A stretch of DNA of 38,576 bases from Bacteroidia bacterium (lineage in GTDB: Bacteria; Bacteroidota; Bacteroidia; Flavobacteriales; Flavobacteriaceae). The stretch's first letter is position 1. Each line of letters begins with the position of its first letter. Both the position numbers and the translations under genes were made by a program. This document shows, piece after piece, positions 29,127 through 38,560 of this stretch. The stretch is from NCBI GenBank assembly GCA_030430535.1, contig JAUIKY010000034.1:1-38576 (forward strand), given 5' to 3'. Under the pieces are notes generated by a model. It worked only from the letters and a program-made list of their open reading frames with translations, had not been told where the DNA came from and searched no databases.

Positions 29127-30431
29127 ATGGGCAATATCGTAGCAATAGTAGGAAGACCTAACGTGGGAAAATCCACTTTTTTTAACCGCTTAATCCAACG
29201 TAGGGAAGCTATTGTTGATGCCGTAAGTGGGGTAACGCGCGATCGCCATTACGGAAAAACCGATTGGAACGGACGTGAGTTTTCTTTGATTGATACAGGC
29301 GGTTACGTGATTGGTAGCGATGATATTTTTGAAGCCGAAATCGATAAGCAGGTGGAATTGGCTATTGAAGAAGCCGATGCCATTATTTTTATGGTTGATG
29401 TGGAAACGGGCGTCACCGGTATGGACGAAGATGTGGCCAAATTGCTCCGAAAAGTGAAAAAGCCTGTGTTTTTGGTGGTTAATAAAGTCGATAATGCTAA
29501 ACGTGCCGAAGATGCCGTAGAATTTTATTCCTTGGGCTTGGGCGATTATTTTACCATTGCCAGTATAAACGGTAGCGGTACTGGCGATTTGCTCGATGCC
29601 TTGGTAGAAGCCTTGCCCGAAAAGGAAGAAATTATAGAAGAAGAATTACCTAGATTCGCCGTCGTAGGAAGACCCAATGCAGGTAAATCGTCCTTCATTA
29701 ATGCCTTGATTGGCGAAGACCGATACATAGTTACCGATATTGCTGGAACCACCCGCGATGCCATCGATACCAAATACAACCGCTTTGGGTTTGAATTCAA
29801 TTTGGTGGATACGGCCGGAATACGCAGAAAATCGAAGGTAAAGGAAGATTTGGAGTTTTATTCCGTGATGCGCAGTATTCGTGCCATCGAGCATGCCGAT
29901 GTGTGTTTGTTGGTATTGGATGCCAATAGAGGGTTTGACGGGCAAGTGCAAAATATTTTTTGGTTGGCCGAGCGTAACCGAAAAGGCATTGTGGTGTTGG
30001 TAAACAAATGGGATTTGGTGGAGAAAGACCATAAATCGGTTAAGGAATACGAAAAAGCCATAAAGAAACAAATGGAGCCGTTCACGGATGTGCCTATCGT
30101 TTTTATTTCGGCATTGACCAAACAGCGTATATTTAAAGCTATTGAAACCGCGGTTGAAGTTTATAAAAATCGAAGCAAAAAAATAAAGACCAGCAAGCTT
30201 AACGAGGTGTTGTTGCCCATTATTGAAAACTACCCACCACCAGCTTACAAAGGTAAGTTTGTTAAGATTAAATATATTATGCAACTGCCCACGCCGCAGC
30301 CACAGTTTGCGTTTTTCTGTAACTTACCACAGTATATAAAAGACCCGTACAAGCGCTATTTGGAAAATAAACTTCGCGAGCATTTTGGTTTCCATGGGGT
30401 ACCTATTAGTGTTTACATGCGGAAGAAATAA
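29127..30431 (+). CDS. der: GTPase Der (EngA)
   Basis: A 434-residue ribosome-biogenesis GTPase of the large subunit with two G domains in tandem. First: GRPNVGKST (9-17), DTGG and NKVD. Second: GRPNAGKSS near 180, [10 protein letters not shown] and NKWD. A C-terminal KH-like domain ends in [10 protein letters not shown]. Length is normal. It is single and probably has its own promoter. Confidence 0.97.
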   Translation: MGNIVAIVGRPNVGKSTFFNRLIQRREAIVDAVSGVTRDRHYGKTDWNGREFSLIDTGGYVIGSDDIFEAEIDKQVELAIEEADAIIFMVDVETGVTGMDEDVAKLLRKVKKPVFLVVNKVDNAKRAEDAVEFYSLGLGDYFTIASINGSGTGDLLDALVEALPEKEEIIEEELPRFAVVGRPNAGKSSFINALIGEDRYIVTDIAGTTRDAIDTKYNRFGFEFNLVDTAGIRRKSKVKEDLEFYSVMRSIRAIEHADVCLLVLDANRGFDGQVQNIFWLAERNRKGIVVLVNKWDLVEKDHKSVKEYEKAIKKQMEPFTDVPIVFISALTKQRIFKAIETAVEVYKNRSKKIKTSKLNEVLLPIIENYPPPAYKGKFVKIKYIMQLPTPQPQFAFFCNLPQYIKDPYKRYLENKLREHFGFHGVPISVYMRKK

Positions 30432-30516
30432 GGGCTTGCCTAAAAACATCCATGATTCATAGGTGATTTAAAGGCAGATTGATTATTTTTAGGAACTACT
30501 AAAACTAATTCAATCT

Positions 30517-31521
30517 ATGAGTCAAATTATAACCTTTGGTGAGGTGTTGATGCGCCTATCGCCATTTGGAAACAAAAAATTCATTCAAGCCAATACTTTA
30601 GAATTCTATTTTGGAGGAACGGAAGTGAACGTGGGGTTGTCCATTGCCCATTTTGGAGGCAAAGTAAAGCACATAACGGCTATTTCAGACGATTTTATTG
30701 GAGACACTGCTATCGCCCACCTCAATAAGTTCGATATGGATACATCGGCCATTGTGCGTTCCAAGCGTCCGTTAGGTGTTTATTTTTTGGAGGTTGGTGC
30801 CGTAATGCGTCCCAGTTCCATTTCGTATAACCGCTCGCATTCGGCATTTTCCCAAATTGAACCCAGCATGGTCGATTGGGAAAAAGCCCTCCGCAAAGGC
30901 CATTGGTTCCACTGGACGGGTATTACCCCAGCTTTAACCCAGGGCGCGTTCGATACCTTAAAAGCAGGTTTAAAACTCGCCAAAGAAAAAGGTATGCAGG
31001 TATCGGCCGATCCCACGTACCGCAGTGGTTTGTGGAAATACGGCGTTGAAGCTAAAGATGCGCTCACCGAATTGTTGCATTGTTCTACCGTTTTTATTGG
31101 TGGTATCAATGAAATAAACGAAGTTTTAGGCACCGATTATGGTTACGCTAACGAAGAGTTTATCGAGGCCAGTAAAAAGCTGATGGAAGCTTTTCCAACC
31201 ATCAATAAAATATTCGATAAAATTAGGACTTCCATTAATGCTTCGTGGCATAAAATTAGGGCGAGAATGTGGAACGGCACCGAGTTTCGCGAAACCCAAG
31301 ATTTTGAAATCACCCATATTGTGGATCGTATTGGTACGGGCGATGCCTTTGCTGCCGGCCTCATTTACGGCCTCCAGCATTACGATGACTATAAATCCAT
31401 GCAGTTTGCCAGTGCCGCTTGTGCCCTAAAACACACCTATGCTGGTGATGTAAACTATGCCACTACCGACGAGGTACAGCGTATTTTAGATGGAAATGTT
31501 ACAGGAAGGTTTAATAGGTAA
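30517..31521 (+). CDS. PfkB-family sugar kinase, KDG kinase paralogue
   Basis: A 334-residue kinase clearly related to the one at 24498: FGEVLMRLSP, FYFGGTEVNVGLSIAHFG, FHWTGITPA at the same position (131-139), and the end GDVNYATTDEVQRIL..GRFNR. The catalytic base is D276 in IGTGDAF. It differs at the anion hole (GTGD versus GGGD) and in the central lid. It probably phosphorylates KDG or a similar keto-deoxy sugar acid; the exact substrate is unknown. It has no aldolase or regulator beside it. Confidence 0.85.
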   Translation: MSQIITFGEVLMRLSPFGNKKFIQANTLEFYFGGTEVNVGLSIAHFGGKVKHITAISDDFIGDTAIAHLNKFDMDTSAIVRSKRPLGVYFLEVGAVMRPSSISYNRSHSAFSQIEPSMVDWEKALRKGHWFHWTGITPALTQGAFDTLKAGLKLAKEKGMQVSADPTYRSGLWKYGVEAKDALTELLHCSTVFIGGINEINEVLGTDYGYANEEFIEASKKLMEAFPTINKIFDKIRTSINASWHKIRARMWNGTEFRETQDFEITHIVDRIGTGDAFAAGLIYGLQHYDDYKSMQFASAACALKHTYAGDVNYATTDEVQRILDGNVTGRFNR

Positions 31522-31592
31522 TTTTAGCTTGTTGAGAAGCGAAGGGAAGTGTTCTTTATAAGGTTCTTGAAAAACCAAATATTTCGTTTTTG

Positions 31593-31680
31593 GCGTTGTT
31601 GCGAGGAAAGAGGTACTAATAATAAAGCAATCTCTTTATTTAGAGGGTTGCTTCAATCGTGTTTTCTGCGTTATGGCGGT
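31593..31680. repeat. REP-like hairpin element (TTGCGAGGAA type)
   Basis: TTGCGAGGAAAGAGG followed by AAGCAATCTCT (31625-31635) and AGAGGGTTGCTT (31642-31653), an imperfect inverted repeat. This resembles the widespread bacterial intergenic repeat whose false translation reads CEERxxxxAISL. One translation here reads CCEERGTNNKAISLF, supporting that it is not coding. Confidence 0.6.
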
Positions 31681-31713
31681 AACAAGGAATTTTTATTCAA
31701 TAAAGAAATTCAA

Positions 31714-32178
31714 ATGTACACACTAGATAATGGATGGGTTGTAGAAAGGAGCAGTAAAAATGTTCCAATTCTTAAAGTCACGCCTGTAACAGGGACGATA
31801 TTTCAAGTATATAAGGACGTGCCTATAAGTAATGAAATATTTAAGGACATAGCACGAGGGGAAAGGAGTGTGAAACATCTTATTAGGAAATATAACCTTC
31901 ATAATTTAATAATTGATTTTGAAAGGAAAAAGGTAAGGGTTAAGACAAAACAAAACTCAAAAAATAAATACTATGGCAGAGGGTTTATTGTAACCCAAGA
32001 AAGGAATAGGTTTTTTATTGAGTATCAACTTTCAATACAAGGAGGGGGGAGCAGGAAGTTTGAAATTAGGGAGGAGATTTATAGAACTGCTAGAACAGGA
32101 AAATATACGGCAACCGATCTTTTTAAAAAATATAACCTCTACCATTTGGATATTCCCGAGAATGACGTTAAATCTTAA
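31714..32178 (+). CDS. Small protein of unknown function with an internal duplication
   Basis: 154 residues from ATG at 31714; family not recognised. An upstream in-frame ATG (31549) would add 55 residues that read through the REP-like repeat, so it was rejected. Two halves share a module: EIFKDIARGERSVKHLIRKYNLHNL (residues 41-65; core KYNL) and EIYRTARTGKYTATDLF + KKYNLYHL. They match at 9 of 25 positions with many similar ones. The protein is basic (many K/R), has no signal peptide or membrane segment, and could bind nucleic acid or a partner; function is unknown. It is convergent with the TPM gene. Confidence 0.7.
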   Translation: MYTLDNGWVVERSSKNVPILKVTPVTGTIFQVYKDVPISNEIFKDIARGERSVKHLIRKYNLHNLIIDFERKKVRVKTKQNSKNKYYGRGFIVTQERNRFFIEYQLSIQGGGSRKFEIREEIYRTARTGKYTATDLFKKYNLYHLDIPENDVKS

Positions 32179-32246
32179 TGGGTTTTTATGGCTATTATTT
32201 GAGTTTAAGGCATCATAAAAGGATAGTTTGTCTTGAATATTTAAGA

Positions 32247-33119
32247 CTACCACCCACCAGAAGCACCACCGCCACCAAAGCCGCCTCCACCGAAACCGCC
32301 ACCAAAACCTCCGCCTCCGGAAGACCAGCCGCCACCGCCAGAGCTACCGCCCCAACCCGATGAGCCACGACGGTAACTGCCGCGCCCCATATTGCTTAAA
32401 ATGATGGCTTCGAGCAAATCCTGTCCAGCCGAACGGTGTCCGCGATTTCCGCCACCGCCACGACGGTTTTTGGAAATGGAAATGAGGATAACAATAAATA
32501 TAAAAATGAATATGATGACCATTCCCGGCGGAATCCCATTCCGGTTGTTAGTTGGGCGAGAGCCTTTATATTCACCATTTAAAACCTCAAAAATGGCATC
32601 GGCACCGCGGTTCAGTCCGCCGTAATAATCCCCTTTTTTAAAATACGGAATAATGTCGCGTTCAATAATGCGTTTCGATAGGGCATCGGTGAGCAAATGC
32701 TCAATGCCGTAGCCCGTGTTTATGGCAATCCGTCGGTCGTTTCGTGCCAATAAAATCAAAATACCGTTGTCTTCCTTAGCTTGGCCAATACCCCATTCTT
32801 GTCCCCATTGGGCGCCTAAAAAATTAATGTTTTCCCCTTCGGTGGAAGGAATAATTGCAATTACAATTTGGGTGGAAGTGGTGTCGGAATATTTAACCAG
32901 CTTGTGTTCTAAACTGTTTTTTTCTGCGGAAGATAACAGTTTGGCATAATCGTAAACACTGGTTTGGAATTTTGGTTTTTCAGGAATTTCAAACTGGGCA
33001 AAAGAAAAATTGAAAAACAAAAAGCCGAAGAGAAAGGAGAGTACGAGCCTTTTTTGTTTGTTACGAAGCGACTGCCAACTGCCTACTGAAAACTGTCTAC
33101 TAAAAATTGAATACTGCAT
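32247..33119 (-). CDS. TPM-domain (YgcG-type) membrane protein
   Basis: A 290-residue protein. A signal-like segment (about 24-42, FLFFNFSFAQ) is followed by a TPM domain (about 52-180: YAKLLSSAEKNSLEHKL, QEWGIGQAKEDNGILILLA, INTGYGIEHLLTDALS). A membrane helix (about 198-216) and a Gly/Ser/Trp-rich tail of about 70 residues complete the YgcG layout. The only canonical start, ATG 33119, lies in a heptamer repeat that encodes the first 16 residues, so the N-terminus is longer than needed. It is the last gene of lemA-TPM-TPM, 9 bp after the upstream TPM gene. LemA and TPM proteins are often paired; their role in the envelope is unclear. Confidence 0.88.
   Translation of the reverse strand: MQYSIFSRQFSVGSWQSLRNKQKRLVLSFLFGFLFFNFSFAQFEIPEKPKFQTSVYDYAKLLSSAEKNSLEHKLVKYSDTTSTQIVIAIIPSTEGENINFLGAQWGQEWGIGQAKEDNGILILLARNDRRIAINTGYGIEHLLTDALSKRIIERDIIPYFKKGDYYGGLNRGADAIFEVLNGEYKGSRPTNNRNGIPPGMVIIFIFIFIVILISISKNRRGGGGNRGHRSAGQDLLEAIILSNMGRGSYRRGSSGWGGSSGGGGWSSGGGGFGGGFGGGGFGGGGASGGW
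33071..33119. repeat. Seven-unit heptamer array at a start codon
   Basis: Plus-strand units are ACTGCCA, ACTGCCT, ACTGAAA, ACTGTCT, ACTAAAA, ATTGAAT, ACTGCAT, in perfect 7-bp register. The last unit supplies the minus-strand ATG of the TPM gene. Confidence 0.8.
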
Positions 33120-33128
33120 GCTAAAAGC

Positions 33129-33566
33129 CTATCCTTTTGAAATGTCGTTGGGGAGTTCGTTAATATCGGAGGTCTTGTACGGAAAGTATTTTTTAAGCTG
33201 TTCGCCCGATTTTAAAATGCCGTCAATCAAGCCTTGCTTAAATTGCCCCTGTTTAAAATGGTTTTGGATGATGTTTTTTGTGCTTTCCCAAAAATCGTTT
33301 CCAACCACTTTGTTGATACCTTCATCGCCGTAAATTACAAAGTGTTTGTCGTCAACTGCGACATAAATCAAAACTCCGTTTTTCAATTGGGTATTGTCCA
33401 TTTTAAGCATGTGGAACACTTCCAAAGCCCGATGGGTAGCATCGCCTTTGGCCGTTTTTTCAATATGCACACGTATTTCTCCAGATGTATTTAACTCGGC
33501 CACCCGAATGGCTTCAACAATATCCTGTTCTTCGTCGGGAGTTAAAAAATCTTCAATGTTAGACAT
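33129..33566 (-). CDS. TPM-domain protein (TLP18.3/Psb32 type)
   Basis: A 145-residue protein made almost wholly of one TPM domain: EDFLTPDEEQDIVEAIRVAE, SGEIRVHIEK, NGVLIYVAVDDKHFVIYGDEGI, then the C-terminal amphipathic helices. It has no signal peptide or membrane helix, unlike the downstream TPM protein, so it may stay in the cytoplasm. Its ATG directly abuts the lemA stop, so the two are translationally linked. TPM domains have been linked to phosphatase or scaffold roles; no specific activity can be assigned. Confidence 0.88.
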   Translation of the reverse strand: MSNIEDFLTPDEEQDIVEAIRVAELNTSGEIRVHIEKTAKGDATHRALEVFHMLKMDNTQLKNGVLIYVAVDDKHFVIYGDEGINKVVGNDFWESTKNIIQNHFKQGQFKQGLIDGILKSGEQLKKYFPYKTSDINELPNDISKG

Positions 33567-34154
33567 TTAAAACTCTACTTTAGGGGCGTTTTCGCTTCCC
33601 GGAGCACTTTTAAATCGCGCCATTTCTTCAAAGCCGAATAGCCCTGCCAACAAATTTCCTGGGAATTTCGAGGTATGGATATCGTATGTGTTTACGGCTT
33701 CGTTAAAGCGATTGCGTTCTACATTAATTCTGTTTTCAGTGCCTTCCAATTGCGATTGCAACTCTTGAAAACTTTTGTCGGCCTTTAGTTCTGGGTAACG
33801 CTCTACGGTAACCAGTAGTCTCGATAGCGCACCGCTCAATCCTTGTTGTGCCTGTTGGAACTGGGCTATGTTTTCGGGGGTTAGGTTTGAGGCATCAATA
33901 TTGGTTTTTGTGGCTTCCGAACGGGCTTTTATAACGCCTTCCAAAGTTTCTTTTTCGTGGGCGGCATAGCCTTTAACGGTATTCACTAAGTTGGGGATTA
34001 AATCGGCACGACGTTGGTAAGCGCTCTCTACATTGCTCCATGCGGTTTTGGCATTGGCTTCGTATTCAACGGCCGTGTTGTTAAAGCCTTTTGCCCAAGA
34101 ATAAATTCCGAAAACAACAATGGCAACAATAATCCAAGGTAAAAATTTCTTCAT
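33567..34154 (-). CDS. lemA: LemA-family membrane protein
   Basis: 195 residues with one N-terminal membrane helix (about 5-24) and a helical domain with the LemA signature AWSNVESAYQRRADLIPNLV, then TVKGYAAHEKETLEGVIKAR and RYPELKADKSFQELQSQLEGTENRI. Length and layout are normal. It heads the lemA-TPM-TPM cluster. Function in the family is unsettled. Confidence 0.94.
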   Translation of the reverse strand: MKKFLPWIIVAIVVFGIYSWAKGFNNTAVEYEANAKTAWSNVESAYQRRADLIPNLVNTVKGYAAHEKETLEGVIKARSEATKTNIDASNLTPENIAQFQQAQQGLSGALSRLLVTVERYPELKADKSFQELQSQLEGTENRINVERNRFNEAVNTYDIHTSKFPGNLLAGLFGFEEMARFKSAPGSENAPKVEF

Positions 34155-34248
34155 GATTTTATTGAATTTAAAAATGTTTTATAGTTTGTTAGTATGACAC
34201 GAAATTTTACAAAAAGTTACGATTCGCAGGATGTTTTTTTAATGGTGA

Positions 34249-34578
34249 TTACAGATGCTCTTTAATTTTTAGCAGTTGGCTTTTTATATCTTCGAGTTTA
34301 CTGATGATTTCAAAATTGCTCAAAGCCTGCTTTTTTTCTTCCTTTAAATGGGTTTTTGCTCCCTCTAAAGTAAAGCCACGTTCTTTTACCAAATGGTAAA
34401 TAAACTTTAGGTTTTTAATGTCCTCTGGAGTGAACTTTCGGTTGCCTTTTGCATTTTTTTTAGGTTTGAGCACATCGAATTCCTTTTCCCAAAAACGGAT
34501 TAAAGAGGTGTTAACTCCAAAGGCCTTGGCTACTTCGCCAATGCTGTAATATCGTTTTTCTGGTAGGTCTATGTGCAT
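34249..34578 (-). CDS. MerR-family regulator (short)
   Basis: 109 residues. The winged HTH is YSIGEVAKAFGVNTSLIRFWEK (about 11-32), then FTPEDIKNLKFIYHLVKERGFTLEGAK and a short coiled coil (85-109) for dimerisation. No metal-binding cysteines or ligand domain follow, so the signal is unknown. Its ATG overlaps the M23 peptidase stop (TAATG), so it is cotranslated with that envelope enzyme, an arrangement seen in other Bacteroidetes. Confidence 0.9.
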   Translation of the reverse strand: MHIDLPEKRYYSIGEVAKAFGVNTSLIRFWEKEFDVLKPKKNAKGNRKFTPEDIKNLKFIYHLVKERGFTLEGAKTHLKEEKKQALSNFEIISKLEDIKSQLLKIKEHL

Positions 34579-35549
34579 TAGTCTAATGATTGGTTTTCTA
34601 AAGAAGCACGTTCTAAAAGTTCGTTGAATTCTTCAGCCGTTAAACTGCCGTAATAGAAGTTTATCGGGTTGATACGTTGGCCGTCCTTAAAAATTTCGTA
34701 GTGCAAATGGGGGGCTTCCGATCGGCCGGTGCTTCCCACAAAACCAATTAAATCGCCTCGTTTTACTTTTTGGTTTTTCCTTACGTTATATTTATACAGG
34801 TGCGCATAAAGGCTGGTATAGCCATAACCGTGGTCTATCCTGATGTGCTTACCGTATCCTGATGAGTTGCTATCGGCACGATCAACAACACCATCGCCCG
34901 TGGCATAAATAGGGGTGCCGCGCGGTGCGGTAAAATCCATGCCCCAGTGCATTTTCCTCACTTTTGTGAAGGGGTCTGAGCGCATACCAAAACCCGAAGC
35001 CATTCGGGTTAAATCTTCATTGCTTACGGGCTGAATCGCAGGAATGGCCGCCAATAGTTTTTCTTTTTCTTCAGCGAGTTTGGCAATTTCATCCAACGAC
35101 CTCGATTGTACTACAATCTGTTTTTGTAGTATGTCCAAACGCTTATTGCTTTCAATAATCAATTTGGAATTATCGAACCCTTCGAGGCTTTTGTAACGGT
35201 TAATACCTCCAAAACCAGCTTTTCGTTGTTCCTCGGGAATGGGGTTGGCCTCAAAAAAAACTCGGTAAATATTATTGTCTCTTTCTGCAACATTGGCCAA
35301 AACGGTTTCGGCTTGTTCCATTTTTTTGTTGAGGAGTTCAAACTGCAGTTTCATATTTTCCAATTCGCGGGTTAGGGCACGCTCCTTGGGCGATGAAATG
35401 TATTGGCTAGCTATAAAAACAAAGATGAAGGCGAAAAATCCAGAAGATAGGATAAATAAAGAGGCGTACTTAAAAGTGGTTCTTTTTTTACGCTCAATCT
35501 TGCGGTACGAAAGCGATTCTGGATCGTAGTAATATTTTACCTTACTCAT
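34578..35549 (-). CDS. M23-family metallopeptidase, membrane-anchored
   Basis: A 323-residue peptidoglycan hydrolase or divisome-type factor. A membrane helix (about 27-48) is followed by a coiled coil (about 55-165) and a C-terminal LytM domain: H201 and D205 in MHWGMDFTAPRGTP, H281 and H283 in APHLHYE, so the zinc site is intact. It therefore looks catalytic, acting on cell-wall cross-links in the periplasm. Divergent from alaS; no clear promoter box was found in the 185-bp gap. Confidence 0.93.
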   Translation of the reverse strand: MSKVKYYYDPESLSYRKIERKKRTTFKYASLFILSSGFFAFIFVFIASQYISSPKERALTRELENMKLQFELLNKKMEQAETVLANVAERDNNIYRVFFEANPIPEEQRKAGFGGINRYKSLEGFDNSKLIIESNKRLDILQKQIVVQSRSLDEIAKLAEEKEKLLAAIPAIQPVSNEDLTRMASGFGMRSDPFTKVRKMHWGMDFTAPRGTPIYATGDGVVDRADSNSSGYGKHIRIDHGYGYTSLYAHLYKYNVRKNQKVKRGDLIGFVGSTGRSEAPHLHYEIFKDGQRINPINFYYGSLTAEEFNELLERASLENQSLD

Positions 35550-35734
35550 TTCTTAAATTATACTATTTTTGCGCTTTATAAACTTTGGTTGCAAAGTGCA
35601 AATTTTGTAAAAAACGAACAAACCAATAAAATATTATAGTAAAATTGGTTTGGCTGCTCTAAAATTAGGGAAAGTAAAGATAAAAATTGTTTTGTAATTA
35701 AAGTTCAATAACAGCAAAAGAGAGTAATTTATTT

Positions 35735-38353
35735 ATGAAGTCTCAAGACATCCGATCTAGGTTTTTAAGTTTTTTTGAAGATAAAAAGCACAGTATTGTT
35801 CCATCGGCTCCCATGGTGTTGAAAAACGACCCTACGTTAATGTTCGTTAACGCAGGAATGGTGCCATTTAAGGAATATTTTTTAGGGAACGCCACACCAA
35901 AAAGTACTCGCGTTACCGATACCCAAAAATGTCTTCGTGTTTCCGGAAAACACAACGATTTGGATGAGGTAGGCTACGATACCTACCACCATACGCTTTT
36001 CGAGATGTTGGGCAACTGGAGCTTTGGCGATTATTTTAAAAAGGAAGCTATTGCTTGGTCTTGGGAACTGCTTACCGAAGTCTTCGGAATCGATAAAGAT
36101 ATATTATACGTTACCGTTTTTGAAGGTAGCGATGAAGATGGGTTGGATATGGATTCAGAGGCGTACAACCTTTGGAAACAACATATTCCAGAAGACCGCA
36201 TTTTAAAAGGCAATAAAAAAGATAATTTTTGGGAAATGGGCGACCAAGGCCCATGCGGTCCCTGTAGCGAAATACATGTAGATATCCGTTCTGCGGAAGA
36301 AAAGGCCAAAATATCTGGAAAGGAATTGGTAAACCAAGACCATCCGCAGGTGGTGGAAATCTGGAATTTGGTGTTTATCCAATTCAACCGAAAAGCTAAT
36401 GGAAGCCTGGAAACTTTACCCAACAAACATATCGATACGGGAATGGGCTTCGAGCGTTTGTGTATGGTGCTTCAGGGCGTGCAATCCAACTACGATACTG
36501 ATGTGTTTACACCGCTTATCCGCGAGATTGAAACCATTACCAATAAAAAATATGGACAGGATAAAATGACCGATGTGGCCGTTCGTGTTATTTCCGATCA
36601 CGTGCGTGCCGTAGCCTTCTCGATTGCCGATGGGCAGTTGCCAAGCAGCACCGGTGCAGGTTACGTTATCCGAAGAATTTTGCGCCGTGCCGTACGTTAC
36701 GGTTTCACCTTTTTAGATAAAAAAGAGCCATTCATTTACCGATTGGTGGACGTACTTAGTGAAAAAATGGGGCAGGCTTTCCCAGAAATAAAAACCCAAA
36801 AAACATTGGTTGAAAACGTGATTAAGGAAGAAGAACAATCCTTTTTACGCACCCTCGATCAAGGTTTGGTTTTATTGAATAGAATTGTTGAAGAAACTAA
36901 AGGCGATACCGTTTCGGGCGAAAAAGCCTTCGAACTTTATGATACTTACGGATTCCCGATTGATTTAACCGGGCTTATTCTTTCTGAAAAAGGACTGAAA
37001 CTGGACGAGAAAGGATTTAATGAAGAGCTTCAAAAACAAAAGGAACGCTCGAGAGCTGCCAGTGAAGTGAATGCCGATGATTGGGTGATTCTGAAAGAAG
37101 ATGCCGAAACCGAATTTGTGGGGTACGATACGCTCGAAACCAACGTAAAAATTACCCGTTACCGTAAAGTAAGCACCAAAAAAGAAGGCGATATGTACCA
37201 ATTGGTGTTCAATATTACGCCGTTTTATCCCGAAGGAGGTGGTCAAGTAGGTGATAAGGGGTATTTGGAAGATGCCCATGGTGATGTGGTTTACATCCTT
37301 GATACCAAAAAAGAAAACAATTTGATCATTCATTTTGCCAAAAATTTGCCAGAACACATCAACGAGTCGTTTAAGGCAGTAGTAGATGAAACCCATAGAA
37401 CCTTAACAGAAAGTAACCACACCGCCACCCACTTGTTGCACCAAGCTTTGAGGGAAGTTTTGGGTAGTCATGTGGAACAGAAGGGTAGTGCGGTAAATGC
37501 TGAATATTTGCGTTTCGATTTTTCACATTTTTCAAAATTAACCCCAGAGGAATTGCAGGACGTTGAAGATTTTGTAAATCGAAGGATTGAAGGGAAACTA
37601 CCTTTGGAAGAAAAGCGAAACACGCCTAAAGAAGAAGCCATTGCCGACGGGGCCATGAGTTTGTTCGGTGAAAAATATGGCGATACCGTACGTTCGGTAC
37701 GTTTCGGGAAATCCATCGAGCTTTGTGGAGGTACCCATGTAAAGAACACGGGCGATATTTGGCATTTTAAAATCGTTTCAGAAGGCGCAGTGGCGGCAGG
37801 AATCCGTCGTATTGAAGCTATAACCAACAATGCCACCAAAAATTATTATTTTGAAAATAACCAGGCTTTTATTGAAATGAAAGCTTTGTTGAACAACGCT
37901 AAAGAGCCCGTAAAAGCTCTTACTAGTTTACAGGAAGAAAACAATGCTCTTAAAAAGCAGATAGAAGTGCTATTAAGGGATAAAGCCAAAAACATAAAAA
38001 GCGAACTGAAAAACGAATTGCAGGAAGTTAATGGCGTTCAGTTTTTAGCCAAAAAATTGGATTTGGATGCTGGCGGACTAAAGGATGTAGCTTTCGAATT
38101 GGGCGGTGAGCAAAATAATTTATTCTTGCTTTTGGCGACCGAGCAAAATGGGAAAGCGCTGTTATCGTGCTACATTTCAAAAGAATTGGTGGCCGAAAAA
38201 GGGTTGAACGCTGGGCAAGTAGTACGAGAGTTGGGCAAATTCATCCAAGGTGGTGGCGGTGGGCAACCGTTTTTTGCAACCGCAGGTGGTAAAAACCCAG
38301 CCGGGATTGATCAAGCCTTGAAGGAAGCCGGAGAAATGGTTAAGACGGTTTAG
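35735..38353 (+). CDS. alaS: Alanyl-tRNA synthetase
   Basis: An 872-residue enzyme that charges tRNA-Ala. The class II catalytic core starts at the N-terminus ([13 protein letters not shown], then [13 protein letters not shown]). The editing domain has the zinc site H562 and H566 (HTATH), C664 and H668 (CGGTH), so mischarged tRNA can be cleared. A C-Ala domain with coiled coil (about 720-760) and the [14 protein letters not shown] segment end the protein. Length is normal. Confidence 0.98.
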   Translation: MKSQDIRSRFLSFFEDKKHSIVPSAPMVLKNDPTLMFVNAGMVPFKEYFLGNATPKSTRVTDTQKCLRVSGKHNDLDEVGYDTYHHTLFEMLGNWSFGDYFKKEAIAWSWELLTEVFGIDKDILYVTVFEGSDEDGLDMDSEAYNLWKQHIPEDRILKGNKKDNFWEMGDQGPCGPCSEIHVDIRSAEEKAKISGKELVNQDHPQVVEIWNLVFIQFNRKANGSLETLPNKHIDTGMGFERLCMVLQGVQSNYDTDVFTPLIREIETITNKKYGQDKMTDVAVRVISDHVRAVAFSIADGQLPSSTGAGYVIRRILRRAVRYGFTFLDKKEPFIYRLVDVLSEKMGQAFPEIKTQKTLVENVIKEEEQSFLRTLDQGLVLLNRIVEETKGDTVSGEKAFELYDTYGFPIDLTGLILSEKGLKLDEKGFNEELQKQKERSRAASEVNADDWVILKEDAETEFVGYDTLETNVKITRYRKVSTKKEGDMYQLVFNITPFYPEGGGQVGDKGYLEDAHGDVVYILDTKKENNLIIHFAKNLPEHINESFKAVVDETHRTLTESNHTATHLLHQALREVLGSHVEQKGSAVNAEYLRFDFSHFSKLTPEELQDVEDFVNRRIEGKLPLEEKRNTPKEEAIADGAMSLFGEKYGDTVRSVRFGKSIELCGGTHVKNTGDIWHFKIVSEGAVAAGIRRIEAITNNATKNYYFENNQAFIEMKALLNNAKEPVKALTSLQEENNALKKQIEVLLRDKAKNIKSELKNELQEVNGVQFLAKKLDLDAGGLKDVAFELGGEQNNLFLLLATEQNGKALLSCYISKELVAEKGLNAGQVVRELGKFIQGGGGGQPFFATAGGKNPAGIDQALKEAGEMVKTV

Positions 38354-38397
38354 TTTTATTAATTTAAAATAATCCGTTGTTCATTTTAAAAGAAGGA

Positions 38398-38560
38398 CGT
38401 CAATTCGAGTGGATTTTTCGATTGAAATGAGAAAAATTTGTATCGAGAATTAGAATTTTAGAAATCAAAAAAGTTCTCGATACAATTTTTTAAGCTCCGC
38501 TTAGGTATATTCAATCAAAATATATTTTGATTTTAATAATCTCAAAATTACTCGAACTGA
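38398..38560. repeat. Dispersed palindromic repeat, copy 2 (full-length)
   Basis: Bases 38398-38460 match 28175-28237 at 61 of 63 positions. Inner arms TTGTATCGAGAA (38438-38449) and TTCTCGATACAA (38474-38485) pair perfectly; outer arms TCAATTCGAGT (38400-38410) and ACTCGAACTGA (38550-38560) pair at 10 of 11. The whole is a nested hairpin of about 160 bp after alaS. Confidence 0.8.

Noticed and set aside
29646-30284. Long minus-strand open frame opposite der
   Set aside because: It is the antisense shadow of a conserved gene, with no plausible domain.
30439-30493. Inverted repeat CCTAAAAA / TTTTTAGG before the second kinase
   Set aside because: Short AT-rich arms with a 39-nt loop can arise by chance; no supporting context.
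31549-31713. N-terminal 55 codons of a longer frame for the small duplicated protein
   Set aside because: The segment overlaps an REP-like intergenic repeat and reads like its false translation.
32230-32247. Near-palindrome GTCTTGAATATTTAAGAC between convergent genes
   Set aside because: It lacks a T run for a terminator and lies at a gene end where an operator makes little sense.
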